Assembly: GCA_035345935.1 (NCBI GenBank)
Contig: DAORDK010000029.1
Location: 1 to 33,622 of the forward strand
Direction of reading: 5' to 3'
DNA length: 33,622 nucleotides
Source of the DNA: SSSZ01 sp035345935
GTDB taxonomy: Bacteria; Pseudomonadota; Gammaproteobacteria; Burkholderiales; Rhodocyclaceae
Shown one piece after another: positions 11,001 through 20,067 of this stretch; positions within the stretch are counted from its first letter, which is position 1, and every line of letters starts with the position of its first letter. The position numbers and the translations under genes were made by a program. The notes beneath the pieces are model-generated. The model searched no databases. It was not told where the DNA came from and saw only the letters and a program-made list of their open reading frames with translations.

Positions 11001-12989
11001 ATGATCCCCGAAATCGGGCATTTCGCCCTCATCCTGGCCCTTGTCGTCGCCGCCATTCTCGGCACCCTGCCGCTCGTTGGCGCCCACAGGAATCGTCTCG
11101 CCTGGGTCGCCCTCGCTCGACCCGCGGCGATGGTTTTCGCCCTCCTCGTCACCTTTTCCTTCGCCTGCCTGACCCAGGCTTTCGTCACCAACGACTTCTC
11201 GGTCGTCTATGTGGCCCAGCACTCCAATTCCCTCCTGCCTATCCAATATCGGATCGCCGGTGTCTGGGGCGGCCACGAAGGCTCGCTCCTCCTGTGGATG
11301 CTGATGCTGTCCTGGTGGACTGCGGCCGTCGTGCTCTTCTCCAGGCAATTGCCGGAGACCATGGTGGCTCGCGTTCTCGGCACCCTGGGCCTGGTGGCCT
11401 TCGGCTTCCTGCTCTTCATCCTATTGACGTCCAATCCTTTCGAGCGCCTGCTGCCCGGCGCCGAGGAGGGCCGCGACCTCAACCCGCTGCTGCAGGATCC
11501 CGGCCTCGTCATCCATCCGCCGCTGCTCTACATGGGTTACGTGGGTTTTTCGGTGGCTTTCGCTTTTGCCATCGCCGCCCTGCTCTCCGGTCAACTCGAC
11601 GCGGCCTGGGCCCGCTGGTCCCGTCCCTGGACCACCGCCGCCTGGATCTTCCTCACCCTGGGCATCGCCATGGGGTCCTGGTGGGCCTATTACGAATTGG
11701 GCTGGGGCGGCTGGTGGTTCTGGGATCCGGTGGAGAACGCCTCCTTCATGCCCTGGCTGGTGGGGACTGCCCTGGTCCATAGCTTGGCGGTGACCGAGAA
11801 GCGAGGCAGCTTCAAGAACTGGACCGTACTCCTGGCCATCTCGGCTTTTTCCCTTTCGCTCCTGGGCACCTTCCTCGTCCGCTCCGGCGTACTGACCTCG
11901 GTCCATGCCTTCGCCACCGACCCGGCCCGCGGCATCTTCATCCTGGTATTCCTCGCCACGGTGATCGGCTCCTCGCTGGCCCTGTTCGCCTGGAGAGCGC
12001 CCAAGGTCGGCCTGGGCGGGCGCTTCGGCCTGATTTCCCGGGAAGCCATGTTGCTCACCAACAATGTCCTGCTGGTGGTCGCCGCCGCTACCGTCCTCTT
12101 GGGCACGCTCTACCCGCTGCTCGTCGACGCCCTGCACCTGGGTAAGATTTCCGTCGGGCCACCTTACTTCAACGCCGTCTTCGTGCCGGTCATGGCGCCG
12201 GTACTCTTCCTCATGGGAGTCGGTCCCTTTGCCCGCTGGAAGGAAGCCTCGCTGTCCGAAATTGCGCGCACCGTGCGTTGGGCCTTCGTGGCCGCCCTTG
12301 GGGTGGCCATCGCCCTGCCCTTCGCCTACGGCAGCTGGACGCCCCTGGTCGGCTTGGGCCTCCTGCTGGCTGCCTGGATAGTGTTCACCGCTGGGATCAA
12401 TTTCGTCGAGCGTGTCCAGGGCACCCGAGCCGGTCTGCCTTTCCTGACGGCTGCCTGTAGGCAGCCCCGCCATTTTTACGGGATGCATCTCGCTCACCTG
12501 GGGATCGCCGTCTTCGTGACCGGAGTGACTCTGGTCAGCGGCTTCCAGGACGAAAAGGACGTCAAGATGGAACCCGGAGATACGGTTACCGTGGCCGGGT
12601 ACGCCTTCACCTTCAAGGGCGTCAAGGCCGTCGAGGGTCCGAACTACTCCGCCGCCCAGGGGGTGGTGGAGTTGTCGGTGGATGGCAAGTTCGTCCGCAC
12701 GATGGCGCCGGAGAAACGCACTTACCGCTCGTCGGCCATGCCGATGACCGAGGCGGCCATCGATGCCGGCTTCCTGCGCGACGTCTATGTTTCCCTCGGC
12801 GAGCCCATAGAGCGGGACAAGCCCGAGGGCGCTTGGGCGGTACGCGTCTACTACAAACCCTTCGTCGACTGGATCTGGGGCGGTTGCGTTCTCATGGCCC
12901 TGGGGGGCCTCCTGGCGATGCTCGACCGTCGCTACCGGGTCAAGGCTCGGGTCGGGGCCAGCCTTCCCGCCGGAGCACAAAACGCATGA
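11001..12989 (+). CDS. ccmF: Haem lyase subunit CcmF
   Basis: This 662-residue polytopic membrane protein belongs to the cytochrome c haem lyase family. The haem-binding tryptophan-rich motif is WGGWWFWDPVENASFMPWL (about residues 235-253). Conserved phrases include WGGHEGSLLLWM, PGLVIHPPLLYMGYVGF and LGTFLVRSGVLTSVHAFA. CcmF takes haem from CcmE and attaches it to the CxxCH motif of the apocytochrome, together with CcmH and CcmI. GAGG lies eight bases before the ATG, and the gene begins 16 bases after ccmE, the only real gap in the operon after ccmA. The stop overlaps ccmG. Confidence 0.97.
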   Translation: MIPEIGHFALILALVVAAILGTLPLVGAHRNRLAWVALARPAAMVFALLVTFSFACLTQAFVTNDFSVVYVAQHSNSLLPIQYRIAGVWGGHEGSLLLWMLMLSWWTAAVVLFSRQLPETMVARVLGTLGLVAFGFLLFILLTSNPFERLLPGAEEGRDLNPLLQDPGLVIHPPLLYMGYVGFSVAFAFAIAALLSGQLDAAWARWSRPWTTAAWIFLTLGIAMGSWWAYYELGWGGWWFWDPVENASFMPWLVGTALVHSLAVTEKRGSFKNWTVLLAISAFSLSLLGTFLVRSGVLTSVHAFATDPARGIFILVFLATVIGSSLALFAWRAPKVGLGGRFGLISREAMLLTNNVLLVVAAATVLLGTLYPLLVDALHLGKISVGPPYFNAVFVPVMAPVLFLMGVGPFARWKEASLSEIARTVRWAFVAALGVAIALPFAYGSWTPLVGLGLLLAAWIVFTAGINFVERVQGTRAGLPFLTAACRQPRHFYGMHLAHLGIAVFVTGVTLVSGFQDEKDVKMEPGDTVTVAGYAFTFKGVKAVEGPNYSAAQGVVELSVDGKFVRTMAPEKRTYRSSAMPMTEAAIDAGFLRDVYVSLGEPIERDKPEGAWAVRVYYKPFVDWIWGGCVLMALGGLLAMLDRRYRVKARVGASLPAGAQNA

Positions 12990-13570
12990 ACAAATACCTC
13001 TGGATACTCGGCGGGTTCGTCGCCCTGGTGGTGCTGCTGGCCGTTGGCCTCGGCCTCAATCCCCGCGACGTGCCCTCGCCCCTGGTGGGCAAGCCGGCCC
13101 CCGCCTTTTCCCTCCCAGTCCTGGCCAAGCCGGACCAATCCTTCGGCCCCAAGGACATGGCGGGCAAGGTGTGGCTGCTGAACGTCTGGTCCTCCTGGTG
13201 CGTCTCCTGCCGTCAGGAGCATCCGGTGCTGGTCGAATTCTCCAAGCGCGCCAGCGTTCCCTTGGTCGGACTCAATTACAAGGAAGTACGGGGCGACGGC
13301 GAATTCGACATGAGCAAGATGACTCCAGAGGAAGAGAAGAAACTCAGCCTTGAGCGGGCCGGCCGCTGGCTCAGTCAGCACGGCGATCCATATGCCCTCT
13401 CGGTCCTCGACCTGGACGGGCGCGTCGGCATCGACTATGGCGTCTATGGCGTTCCCGAAACCTATGTCATCGACAAGGCAGGTCTGATCCGCATGAAGCA
13501 CACCGGTCCCATCACACCGGAGGTCTTGAGCGGCACGATCCTGCCCCTGATCGGGGAATTGTCCAGATGA
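12986..13570 (+). CDS. ccmG: Thiol:disulfide interchange protein CcmG/DsbE
   Basis: This 194-residue membrane-anchored thioredoxin-like protein has an N-terminal helix (about residues 4-24) and the active site WCVSC (C72, C75). Family phrases include LVGKPAPAFSLP, LLNVWSSWC, GVYGVPETYVID and GLIRMKHTGPI. It keeps the cysteines of apocytochromes and CcmH reduced in the periplasm. The ATG overlaps the ccmF stop, and the stop overlaps ccmH. Confidence 0.95.
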   Translation: MNKYLWILGGFVALVVLLAVGLGLNPRDVPSPLVGKPAPAFSLPVLAKPDQSFGPKDMAGKVWLLNVWSSWCVSCRQEHPVLVEFSKRASVPLVGLNYKEVRGDGEFDMSKMTPEEEKKLSLERAGRWLSQHGDPYALSVLDLDGRVGIDYGVYGVPETYVIDKAGLIRMKHTGPITPEVLSGTILPLIGELSR

Positions 13571-14034
13571 AGCGGCTGTTCCTCGCCTTCGTCCTGGTCT
13601 GCCTCGCCGCCGTAGCAGGCGCCAAGGATGCCGCGCCCCTGGCCGACGATCCGGTGGCGGAAAAACGCCTCATTGCGCTCTCCGAAGAATTGCGCTGCCT
13701 TGTCTGCCAGAATCAGAACATCGCCGATTCCCATGCGGAGTTGGCCCAGGACTTGCGGCGGGAAATCCGCGGCATGATCCAGGCCGGCAAGTCGGACAAG
13801 GAAATCATCGATTTCATGGTCGCCCGCTATGGCGATTTCGTCCTTTACCGGCCGCCGGTCAAGGCCACCACCCTCGTGCTCTGGGCCGGACCCCTGCTTC
13901 TCATGCTGGTCGGCCTGGTGGCGCTGGTGCGCTACCTGGGCCAGCGCAATCGCCGGGTCACCGACGATGCCCCGTTGACCGCCGACGAGGCTCGGCGCGC
14001 CGAAGCCCTCCTCAACGAAACCCGCAATCCATGA
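13567..14034 (+). CDS. ccmH: Cytochrome c-type biogenesis protein CcmH (CcmH/CycL type)
   Basis: This 155-residue protein has an N-terminal signal or anchor (to about residue 18), a small periplasmic helical domain and a C-terminal membrane helix near residues 98-120. The redox motif LRCLVCQNQNIADSHAELAQDLR carries the LRCxxC cysteines that bind the apocytochrome CxxCH site. It lacks the TPR half of the E. coli CcmH fusion; that half is encoded separately by the next gene. Overlaps with ccmG and ccmI are four bases each. Confidence 0.95.
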   Translation: MKRLFLAFVLVCLAAVAGAKDAAPLADDPVAEKRLIALSEELRCLVCQNQNIADSHAELAQDLRREIRGMIQAGKSDKEIIDFMVARYGDFVLYRPPVKATTLVLWAGPLLLMLVGLVALVRYLGQRNRRVTDDAPLTADEARRAEALLNETRNP

Positions 14035-14870
14035 CCCTTTTTGCCGTATTCGCGACGCTGCTCATCGTCGTCGTCGCCGCCTTTCTGCTGCCGCCACTCT
14101 GGTTTGGCCGGCGACCGGACGCCACCGCTGCCGGTCGGCGGGAGGCCAATCTGGCCATCTTTCGCGATCAACTGAGCGAACTCGAAAAGGAACGGACCGA
14201 CGGCAGCCTGGCCGAAGCCGATTTTGAACAGGCCAGGCGGGAACTCCAGCACCGTCTGCTCCAGGAAGTGGATGGGACCGGAGATTCCATCGCCGGGCCT
14301 CGCAATTCCAGTCGGCGTACCGCGATCATCGTACTGCTGGCGGTTCCCGTCCTTGCGCTTCTGGGTTATCGCCTGCTCGGCACGCCTGCTGCCCTCGATC
14401 CGGAAGCCCGCGTTGCCCGACCCCAGGTGACGCAGGAGCAGATCCAGGCGATGGTGACCCGGTTGGCCGAGCGCCTCAAAGCCAATCCCGACGATCCCAA
14501 GGGTTGGGTGATGCTGGGTCGCTCCTACAAGGCCATGGGCCGCCTTGCCGAGGCCGCCGATGCCTTTGGCAAAGGAGAGAGCCTGATCCGCCAGGATGCC
14601 AGCCTAATGGCCGAGTACGCCGAGACCCTCGTCATGGCGGGAAAAACCGGTTTCACGGGCAAGCCCCGCGAACTGGTCGAGGCCGCTTTGAAACTCGATC
14701 CGGAGAATGGCCACGCCCTGCTCCTGGCAGGCGCCGCTGCCATGCAAGCGGGCAATCGGGCGGAAGCCCTGCGCCACTGGGAAAAGCTCCTGCCCATGGT
14801 CGAACCCGGCTCCGAGATGGAAGCCATGCTGCAGAGCGCCGTCGAGAAACTGCGCAAGCCGGCTCAATAG
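14031..14870 (+). CDS. ccmI: Cytochrome c-type biogenesis protein CcmI (TPR apocytochrome chaperone)
   Basis: This 279-residue protein has an N-terminal membrane segment (residues 3-22), a cytoplasmic or linker helix pair, a second membrane segment (about residues 95-113), and a periplasmic TPR domain (PDDPKGWVMLGRSYKAMGRLAEAADAFGKGESL and later repeats). CcmI binds the C-terminus of apocytochrome c and presents it to CcmF/CcmH. It is the last gene of the ccm operon. A hairpin terminator follows 29 bases after the stop. Confidence 0.92.
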   Translation: MTLFAVFATLLIVVVAAFLLPPLWFGRRPDATAAGRREANLAIFRDQLSELEKERTDGSLAEADFEQARRELQHRLLQEVDGTGDSIAGPRNSSRRTAIIVLLAVPVLALLGYRLLGTPAALDPEARVARPQVTQEQIQAMVTRLAERLKANPDDPKGWVMLGRSYKAMGRLAEAADAFGKGESLIRQDASLMAEYAETLVMAGKTGFTGKPRELVEAALKLDPENGHALLLAGAAAMQAGNRAEALRHWEKLLPMVEPGSEMEAMLQSAVEKLRKPAQ

Positions 14871-14899
14871 CCCTTCACGGTACGGGCGCCAAAATAGCG

Positions 14900-14926
14900 C
14901 GGGCCGAGATCACCTCGGCCCGTTTT
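14900..14926 (+). terminator. Rho-independent terminator after the ccm operon, probably bidirectional
   Basis: A perfect 9-bp stem (CGGGCCGAG / CTCGGCCCG) with loop ATCAC is followed by TTTT on the plus strand. On the minus strand the same stem is followed by CGCTATTTT. It therefore likely also ends the converging receptor operon, whose stop is at 14949. Confidence 0.85.
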
Positions 14927-14948
14927 CATGGGGTAAGCCGACAGGGGG

Positions 14949-17225
14949 CTACTTGCCGTCGAAGCGATAGCGCAGCCCGAGCCAGCCGGCTCGGGGGGCG
15001 CCGGGGGCCAGGAAGGTCTCCCGCCGCCAGTCGGCCGGATCGGCCTGGAAGGAGCCGCCGACGAAGGGGTTCTGGGCGAGCATGCCGCCGGTTTCATAGC
15101 GCTTGTCGAACAGGTTGTTGATCTTGGCAAAGAGTTGCCAGCCGCCACCCAGGTCGGCGTCGGCATTGAAGTTCACGACGGCGTAACCGGGAACCTTGCC
15201 CGAACCCTCGAAGGTCTCGCCGCCGGAATTCCCTGCCCGATGCTTGTTGTTTTCATTGCCGCGGACGTATTGACTGGAGAAGGCCTGCAGGTCTCCGCCC
15301 AGGCGGAGCCAATCAAGCGCCTTCCAAGACAGGCCGATTTTGAAGCTGTGGGCGGGGAGTCCGGGGATGCGGTCGCCCGGCGAGACGCGGATTTCGTCAC
15401 TGCCGCAGCGCGAGTCATCCCCCGCCGTACTGTTGTTTTCCGCCAGTACGCAAGTTCCGGAGAGGAAGGTGGCCTGCAGATAGGTGTAGCTGGTATTCCA
15501 CTCCAGTCGGTGCGCGGTGCCGGATGCGCCCAGCTCGATGCCCTGGCGCCGGGTCTGCCCGAAATTGGTGAAATAGCCGGCACTGGTGGAGGTGCCGACG
15601 AACAGAATATCGTCGCGATTGACCGTGCGGAAGACTCCGGCATTCCACTTGACGTCGCCGGCAAGTTTGCCGCGAACGCCTGCCTCCAGGGTGCGCGAGA
15701 CCACCTGCTTGAGAAAGGGGTCGGCGGCCATGGCGTTGGGCAGGGAGCAGGGATTGAGCGGGTCGGCGCAGCCCAGTTCGATGGGTGTAGGGATCCGCGT
15801 TCCCTGGTTGAGGCCGAGGTAAACATTGAGTGCCGGGAGAATTTGCCAGGTCAGCCCCAGGGCGGGATTGAGCTTGCGGTAGGCGAAATCGGCGTCCAGG
15901 TTGGGGGGGAAGGGATTGAGTTCGTCTACGGTCTTGACCCGGCTGGTGTTGTAGCGCGCCGAGGCAGTCAGGTGCAATTCGGGCGTGATGGTGTAGGTGT
16001 CGGTGACGAACACGCTGCTGGTGCGGGTTGAACCGTGGACCTGATTTTCGAGTTCCTCATCGTCGGTTTCCGCGATGCCGCGGTTGGGGGTGACCATGCC
16101 AAGCGCGGTGGTCTGGCGGAATGCGACCCGCGCCTGGTCGTGGGAGGCTCCCAATGCCAGGCTATGGCGCTCACTGACCAGGTTCCACTGGAGCGTGGCG
16201 CCGGTGCCTCTCTGCTGCGTCCGGGTACGGTTGTCGGCGCCCGTTTCGGCCACAAGCGGGAAATTGTCGGCGTACTCGTCGTTGAGGTCGCCGTTGAGCG
16301 TGCGGGTCTTGCTGCGGCGCTGGTAGATCGCCCCGGACAGGTTGGTGCTGTCGCTCAACCACCAGCGGCCGGAAAGGGCTACCTGGGTGACGTCGTTGCG
16401 GGTGCGATCGGGGAAGGTGAACACTTGCCGCCACCGCTCCCGGAGCATGGATTCGGGGGTGACGCTGTTGCCGATCAAGTCGGAACGGGCATGAATCAGG
16501 CTGAGATCGGCATCGAGGTTCGCGCTGCGATGGGAAAGCTTGCCGAAAAACTGGTGGGCGTTCGATTTGGAATGATCGCGCCACCCGTCCTCGTCGAAAA
16601 GGTTGCCGGCGACGAACCACCCCAACTGGTCGGTGTGCCCGCCATAGGAGAGGTCCAGATTGCGGCGGCCGAAGCTGCCGCCGGAAGCTTCGATTTCGCC
16701 GCCGGCGTCGTCGAATCCGTTTTTGGTCCGTAGCGACAGGGCGCCGCCCAGCGTATTCAGGCCGAACAGGGGATTGGAGCCTGGAATGAGGTCGAGGGAG
16801 GAGAGTGCCGACTTGGGAATCATGTCCCAGTTGATGGTGTCCCCGAAGGGCTCGTTGGCCCGGATGCCATCGAGGTAAACGGACATCCCCTGGGGTGTCC
16901 CGAGCACGGGCGAGGCGACGAATCCCCGATAATTGAGGTCGATCTGATAGGGATTGCCCTGGTTCTCATTGACCGTCACGCTGGGCAGCTGGCGGGACAG
17001 GAATTCGGGAAGATTCTGGCTTTCCTTCTCCTTTATCTGCCGGGCGCGGGCCGACTGGACGTTGGCCGGGACCTGCTCCCGCGCCACGCCGAGGCTGGAG
17101 AGCGGCGTGGTGCCGATGACTTCGACGGTGGGCAACTGGACCGTCGCTTCGCCGGCCGCGTGGCCGGCGAAGGCTGCTCCGAGGGCGATGCAGAGGGCCT
17201 TGCGCTTCCTGGGGGTGTTCTTCAT
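14949..17225 (-). CDS. TonB-dependent outer-membrane receptor (paired with a beta-propeller protein)
   Basis: This receptor is 758 residues from the ATG at 17225; an in-frame TTG at 17234 is an alternative. The signal peptide covers about residues 1-25. A TonB-box-like stretch PTVEVIGTT follows, then a plug domain (PSVTVNENQGNPYQIDLNYRG, GMSVYLDGIRANEPFGD, LDLIPGSNPLFGLNTLGGAL) and a 22-strand type barrel ending GLRYRFDGK. It would import a scarce ligand with TonB energy; the ligand cannot be inferred safely. It lies 49 bases downstream of a YVTN/YncE-like gene on the same strand. In E. coli yncD (receptor; also named pqqU) and yncE are neighbours too, so a similar role is possible but unproven. 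Confidence 0.9.
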   Translation of the reverse strand: MKNTPRKRKALCIALGAAFAGHAAGEATVQLPTVEVIGTTPLSSLGVAREQVPANVQSARARQIKEKESQNLPEFLSRQLPSVTVNENQGNPYQIDLNYRGFVASPVLGTPQGMSVYLDGIRANEPFGDTINWDMIPKSALSSLDLIPGSNPLFGLNTLGGALSLRTKNGFDDAGGEIEASGGSFGRRNLDLSYGGHTDQLGWFVAGNLFDEDGWRDHSKSNAHQFFGKLSHRSANLDADLSLIHARSDLIGNSVTPESMLRERWRQVFTFPDRTRNDVTQVALSGRWWLSDSTNLSGAIYQRRSKTRTLNGDLNDEYADNFPLVAETGADNRTRTQQRGTGATLQWNLVSERHSLALGASHDQARVAFRQTTALGMVTPNRGIAETDDEELENQVHGSTRTSSVFVTDTYTITPELHLTASARYNTSRVKTVDELNPFPPNLDADFAYRKLNPALGLTWQILPALNVYLGLNQGTRIPTPIELGCADPLNPCSLPNAMAADPFLKQVVSRTLEAGVRGKLAGDVKWNAGVFRTVNRDDILFVGTSTSAGYFTNFGQTRRQGIELGASGTAHRLEWNTSYTYLQATFLSGTCVLAENNSTAGDDSRCGSDEIRVSPGDRIPGLPAHSFKIGLSWKALDWLRLGGDLQAFSSQYVRGNENNKHRAGNSGGETFEGSGKVPGYAVVNFNADADLGGGWQLFAKINNLFDKRYETGGMLAQNPFVGGSFQADPADWRRETFLAPGAPRAGWLGLRYRFDGK

Positions 17226-17243
17226 GCTCTTCAAGTCAGGGGA

Positions 17244-17263
17244 GGCGGCACCAAGGGGCCGCC
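17244..17263 (-). repeat. Intercistronic hairpin between beta-propeller and receptor genes
   Basis: On the minus strand GGCGGC and GCCGCC form a 6-bp GC stem around the 8-base loop CCCTTGGT, without a T run. It sits in the 49-base gap between two co-directional genes and could mark mRNA processing or partial termination. Random occurrence in GC-rich DNA is possible. Confidence 0.35.
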
Positions 17264-17274
17264 GGGTTGGGGGG

Positions 17275-18327
17275 TCAGGGCTGATCGAGGCTGCCCAGAG
17301 CCTTGGGATAGGTCACCACGCCCCAAGGCAGGCCGGGACTGGGAATGCTGCGGGTCACTTCGAGCTTGTCGGCATCGATGACCAGAATCTCGTTGGACTT
17401 GCCACAGGCGATCAGAATCTCCTTGTCGTCAGGCGTGAAACTGAAGTGCCAGCAGCGCAGACCCACAGGAATGTCGGTAATCTTCTCGAGGCTGCGGGCG
17501 TCGTACACCTGGAGCGCATTGTCCCGGGAAGTGGCGACGAAGAGGCGTTGGCCAGAGCGGTCGAAGGCGACGCCGTAGGGCGTCTTGCCGGTGGTGATGG
17601 CTTTGATGGGCTTGAAATTGGCGTCGAGCATGAGCAGCTTGTCGCCGAATTCCAGGGTCACGGCGTAGGTTTTGCCATCCGGCGAGCGTTTGATGCCGCG
17701 CGGGCGGTTGCCGTATTCCTTGGTTGGCACGGTCTTCAGGAGGTGCCCATTCTTGAGGTCATAAACGGTAATGGTGTTGTCAGCCTCGTTGGTCACCGCC
17801 ATCCGGCGACCGTCGGCAGAAAATTCGATGCCCTCGGTTTCGGGTCCGCTGACGATTTCCCGCAGGACTTTGCCCCGCTTGAGGTCCACGATGGCGATGC
17901 GGGCGGGAATGTCGTCATCGTCGTCTTCCGCGGCGGCGCTGCCGGGCTTGGGCGGGGGACCGCCCTTGGCGCCGGGTTCGTAGGAAACGAAGGCCCGATC
18001 GCCCAGGACCCGGACGAATTCGGGATTCTTGCCGATCTTGATCTGCCGCACGGGCTTGCCTGAGGCCAGATCGACCACGGTGAGGTCGCCGCCATCCTTG
18101 TTGGCGGTCGCGAGAAGCTTGCCGTCAGCGGTGACTCCGATGCCTCGTGGGCCATGGCCGCCCACATCCAGTGTCTGGACAATATTGCCGCTGGCGATAT
18201 CGACGACGGCAACTCCGCCGTCCTGGTGCGTGACGTAGGCCCGCCCACGGTCCGCTGCAATGGCGGCGGAAGGCAGGAAGATGCCGAGGGCGGCGACGGT
18301 CAGCCAAAGGCGAGGGGAGCGAGTCAT
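17275..18327 (-). CDS. Periplasmic YVTN/YncE-like beta-propeller protein
   Basis: This 350-residue exported protein has a signal peptide ending near residue 24 (SAAIAA). It is built of repeated blades with motifs such as AYVTHQDGGVAVVDIASG, LLATANKDGGDLTVVDLASG, RMAVTNEADNTITVYDLKNG and LFVATSRDNALQVYDARS. This is the beta-propeller fold of the YncE/cytochrome d1-like family. No CxxCH haem site is present, so it is not itself a cytochrome. Between about residues 122 and 141 it carries a proline- and glycine-rich loop with a run of five aspartates. It precedes the TonB receptor gene in the same orientation and probably shares its transcript. Its role (ligand binding or scaffold) is unknown. 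Confidence 0.85.
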   Translation of the reverse strand: MTRSPRLWLTVAALGIFLPSAAIAADRGRAYVTHQDGGVAVVDIASGNIVQTLDVGGHGPRGIGVTADGKLLATANKDGGDLTVVDLASGKPVRQIKIGKNPEFVRVLGDRAFVSYEPGAKGGPPPKPGSAAAEDDDDDIPARIAIVDLKRGKVLREIVSGPETEGIEFSADGRRMAVTNEADNTITVYDLKNGHLLKTVPTKEYGNRPRGIKRSPDGKTYAVTLEFGDKLLMLDANFKPIKAITTGKTPYGVAFDRSGQRLFVATSRDNALQVYDARSLEKITDIPVGLRCWHFSFTPDDKEILIACGKSNEILVIDADKLEVTRSIPSPGLPWGVVTYPKALGSLDQP

Positions 18328-18556
18328 GAAGTCTCCAATAGGGCGCGGACGAGAGAGGAAGTGCTCGGAGCCGCCGGTGTGTTGAGTAAGTGCTCTGCCA
18401 GGATTTCGTATTGGCCCGAGGGGAATACCGCAACTCGCGGGGCTGATTCTCCGAAAGGCGCAAGTTTATCCTGTTCGGACCGAGAGCCTCTCAGCTCGAG
18501 TCGAATTGTGGCAACAACGGCCCGCTCCGTCTCGGGAAATCTGCCCGAGATAGCCG
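18328..18556. other. Intergenic region before the beta-propeller gene; contains an inverted repeat
   Basis: No gene is seen. The region should hold the promoter of the minus-strand propeller/receptor pair, but no clear -35/-10 or Fur-like box was found. A 7-bp inverted repeat TCTCGGG-N7-CCCGAGA lies at 18530-18550, about 200 bases upstream of the start codon and just beside the nap terminator. It could be an operator or a second small hairpin. Confidence 0.4.
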
Positions 18557-18593
18557 CAAAAAAGCGAGGGAAATCCACCGGATTCCCCTCGCT
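18557..18593 (-). terminator. Rho-independent terminator of the nap operon
   Basis: Read on the minus strand, a 14-bp stem (18593-18580 pairing with 18576-18563, one G-T wobble) with a 3-base loop is followed by TTTTTT. It lies 53 bases after the napB stop. Confidence 0.9.
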
Positions 18594-18645
18594 GCGGGAT
18601 GGATCTCGGACATCCGCCTGTGCTGCGACAGGCGCCGGCCGGGAA

Positions 18646-19134
18646 TCAGTTTTTCTTCTTGGCGGCTGGCTTGGCTTCTGCAACGTCGCCCTTGAAGTCG
18701 TTTCCGACCAGAGGTGGGGCATCCACCTGGGGCACGTGACACTGGACGCAGTTGTGGCGACGGGCCGACGCCTCGTCCAACTTTTTGCCATCCCGGTCGA
18801 GGAAGTGGCTTTGGCCGACTTTGGGAGCCTTCTTCTTCTTATACACATCGGCACCATGGCAGGAAAGGCACTGATTTTCTTCCAGGCTGATCTCGTCGAA
18901 ATTCTCCACCGCATGAGGAATCACCGGTGGCTGATCCTTGAAGGTGCGGGCTACCTTCTGCTGCCCACCCGGTTTGCCGCCTAGGTAGTTCTTGGCGTCC
19001 GGGGCCTGGTCGGGGGCCGCAACGTCGGCACCGCGCATGGCCTTGAGGGCCTCATCGGCGAACGCCTGCGGAGCGAGTGTCCAGCAGGCGGCGCTCGCCA
19101 GGATGGCAAAAGTCGTCTTCAATGTTAGTTTCAT
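18646..19134 (-). CDS. napB: Periplasmic nitrate reductase, dihaem cytochrome c subunit NapB
   Basis: This 162-residue exported protein has a signal peptide ending at about residue 26 (APQAFA before DEAL). Two c-type haem sites are visible, CLSCH and CVQCH. The distal histidines expected for bis-His ligation lie in VIPHAVENF and GQSHFLDRDG. NapB passes electrons to the catalytic subunit NapA in the periplasm. The lysine- and alanine-rich C-terminus is slightly extended. It is the last gene of napDAGHB. A strong AAGGAGG site lies in the 30-base gap after napH, and a terminator follows. Confidence 0.95.
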   Translation of the reverse strand: MKLTLKTTFAILASAACWTLAPQAFADEALKAMRGADVAAPDQAPDAKNYLGGKPGGQQKVARTFKDQPPVIPHAVENFDEISLEENQCLSCHGADVYKKKKAPKVGQSHFLDRDGKKLDEASARRHNCVQCHVPQVDAPPLVGNDFKGDVAEAKPAAKKKN

Positions 19135-19164
19135 GATGGGCGCTCCTCCTTAAAAATTTTCAGG

Positions 19165-20067
19165 TCACTTGGCGGAAGTCGGCAAATCTGCGGAGGCCGC
19201 GGGCAATGCCGTTACCGGATGGGCGTAACGCGAGCCGAAGCGAAAAACGTCTTTGGAACAGACGTCGATACAGCGGCCGCAGTTGGTGCAATTAGGGGCC
19301 AGGATAACCGGGGTGCCGCCTCCTTTGAGGGCGGGCCGGATCACCTGGGGTTCGGGGCAAATTTCGAAGCAATCCATGCAGTCGTTGCACGCGCCGCGTT
19401 TGTGAGCGCTCACCCGCAGCGGGCTCCAGCGGGCCAGGAGACTGTAGAAGGCGCCTACCGGACATAGGTGCCCGCACCAGCCACGGCTCATGACGAAAAG
19501 GTCGAAAAGAAAGACGGCAAGGACGATAGTCCAGGCGGCGCCGAGGCCGAACACGAGTCCCCGGTGCAGCATGGAGACGGGATTGATCAGTTCCCAGAGG
19601 ACAACGCCGGTCAGGGCGGAGCCGACCAGGGTCATGGCCAGCAGCCAATAACGGGTGTGCCGGGAGAGGTGGATGCTGCCCTTGAGGCCGAGGCGCTGCC
19701 GAAGCCAGGCGGCGGCGTCGGTGACCAGATTGACCGGGCAGACCCAACTGCAATAGACGCGACCACCGACCAGCAGATACAGTGCGACGACGATGGCGAC
19801 GCCGATCAGCCCAAGCTTTTCCGGAACGTGCCCGGTGGCCAGGGATTGCAGGACGACGTAGGGGTCGGCCAGCGGTAGCGCGCCGAGAGTCAGGCTGAAG
19901 CTGAGATTGCCCTTGACGATCCACAGCCCGGCCAGGGGGCCGGCAAGGAAGAGCGCGAGGAGACCCAACTGGGTGAAGCGGCGCAGGATCAGCCACTTGT
20001 GGGCAGCCCACCAGCCCTTGGTGGCGATGGCTTCCGCACCAGTACGGCGGGGGACGGCCGGACTCAT
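19165..20067 (-). CDS. napH: Quinol dehydrogenase membrane component NapH
   Basis: This 300-residue membrane iron-sulfur protein has about four transmembrane segments. Two cytoplasmic CxxxCP motifs are visible (CSWVCP and CGHLCP). Near the C-terminus are two 4Fe-4S motifs, CNDCMDCFEICPEPQ and CTNCGRCIDVCSKD. NapH with NapG takes electrons from quinol and passes them towards NapB/NapA. The ATG overlaps the napG stop by four bases. No napC is present in this cluster, so NapGH may be the main quinol route. Confidence 0.95.
   Translation of the reverse strand: MSPAVPRRTGAEAIATKGWWAAHKWLILRRFTQLGLLALFLAGPLAGLWIVKGNLSFSLTLGALPLADPYVVLQSLATGHVPEKLGLIGVAIVVALYLLVGGRVYCSWVCPVNLVTDAAAWLRQRLGLKGSIHLSRHTRYWLLAMTLVGSALTGVVLWELINPVSMLHRGLVFGLGAAWTIVLAVFLFDLFVMSRGWCGHLCPVGAFYSLLARWSPLRVSAHKRGACNDCMDCFEICPEPQVIRPALKGGGTPVILAPNCTNCGRCIDVCSKDVFRFGSRYAHPVTALPAASADLPTSAK

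Noticed and set aside
11421..12980. Long minus-strand open frame (519 codons) opposite ccmF
   Set aside because: The composition (rich in H, G, Q, E, D) is typical of an antisense shadow of a hydrophobic membrane protein; ccmF on the plus strand is certain.
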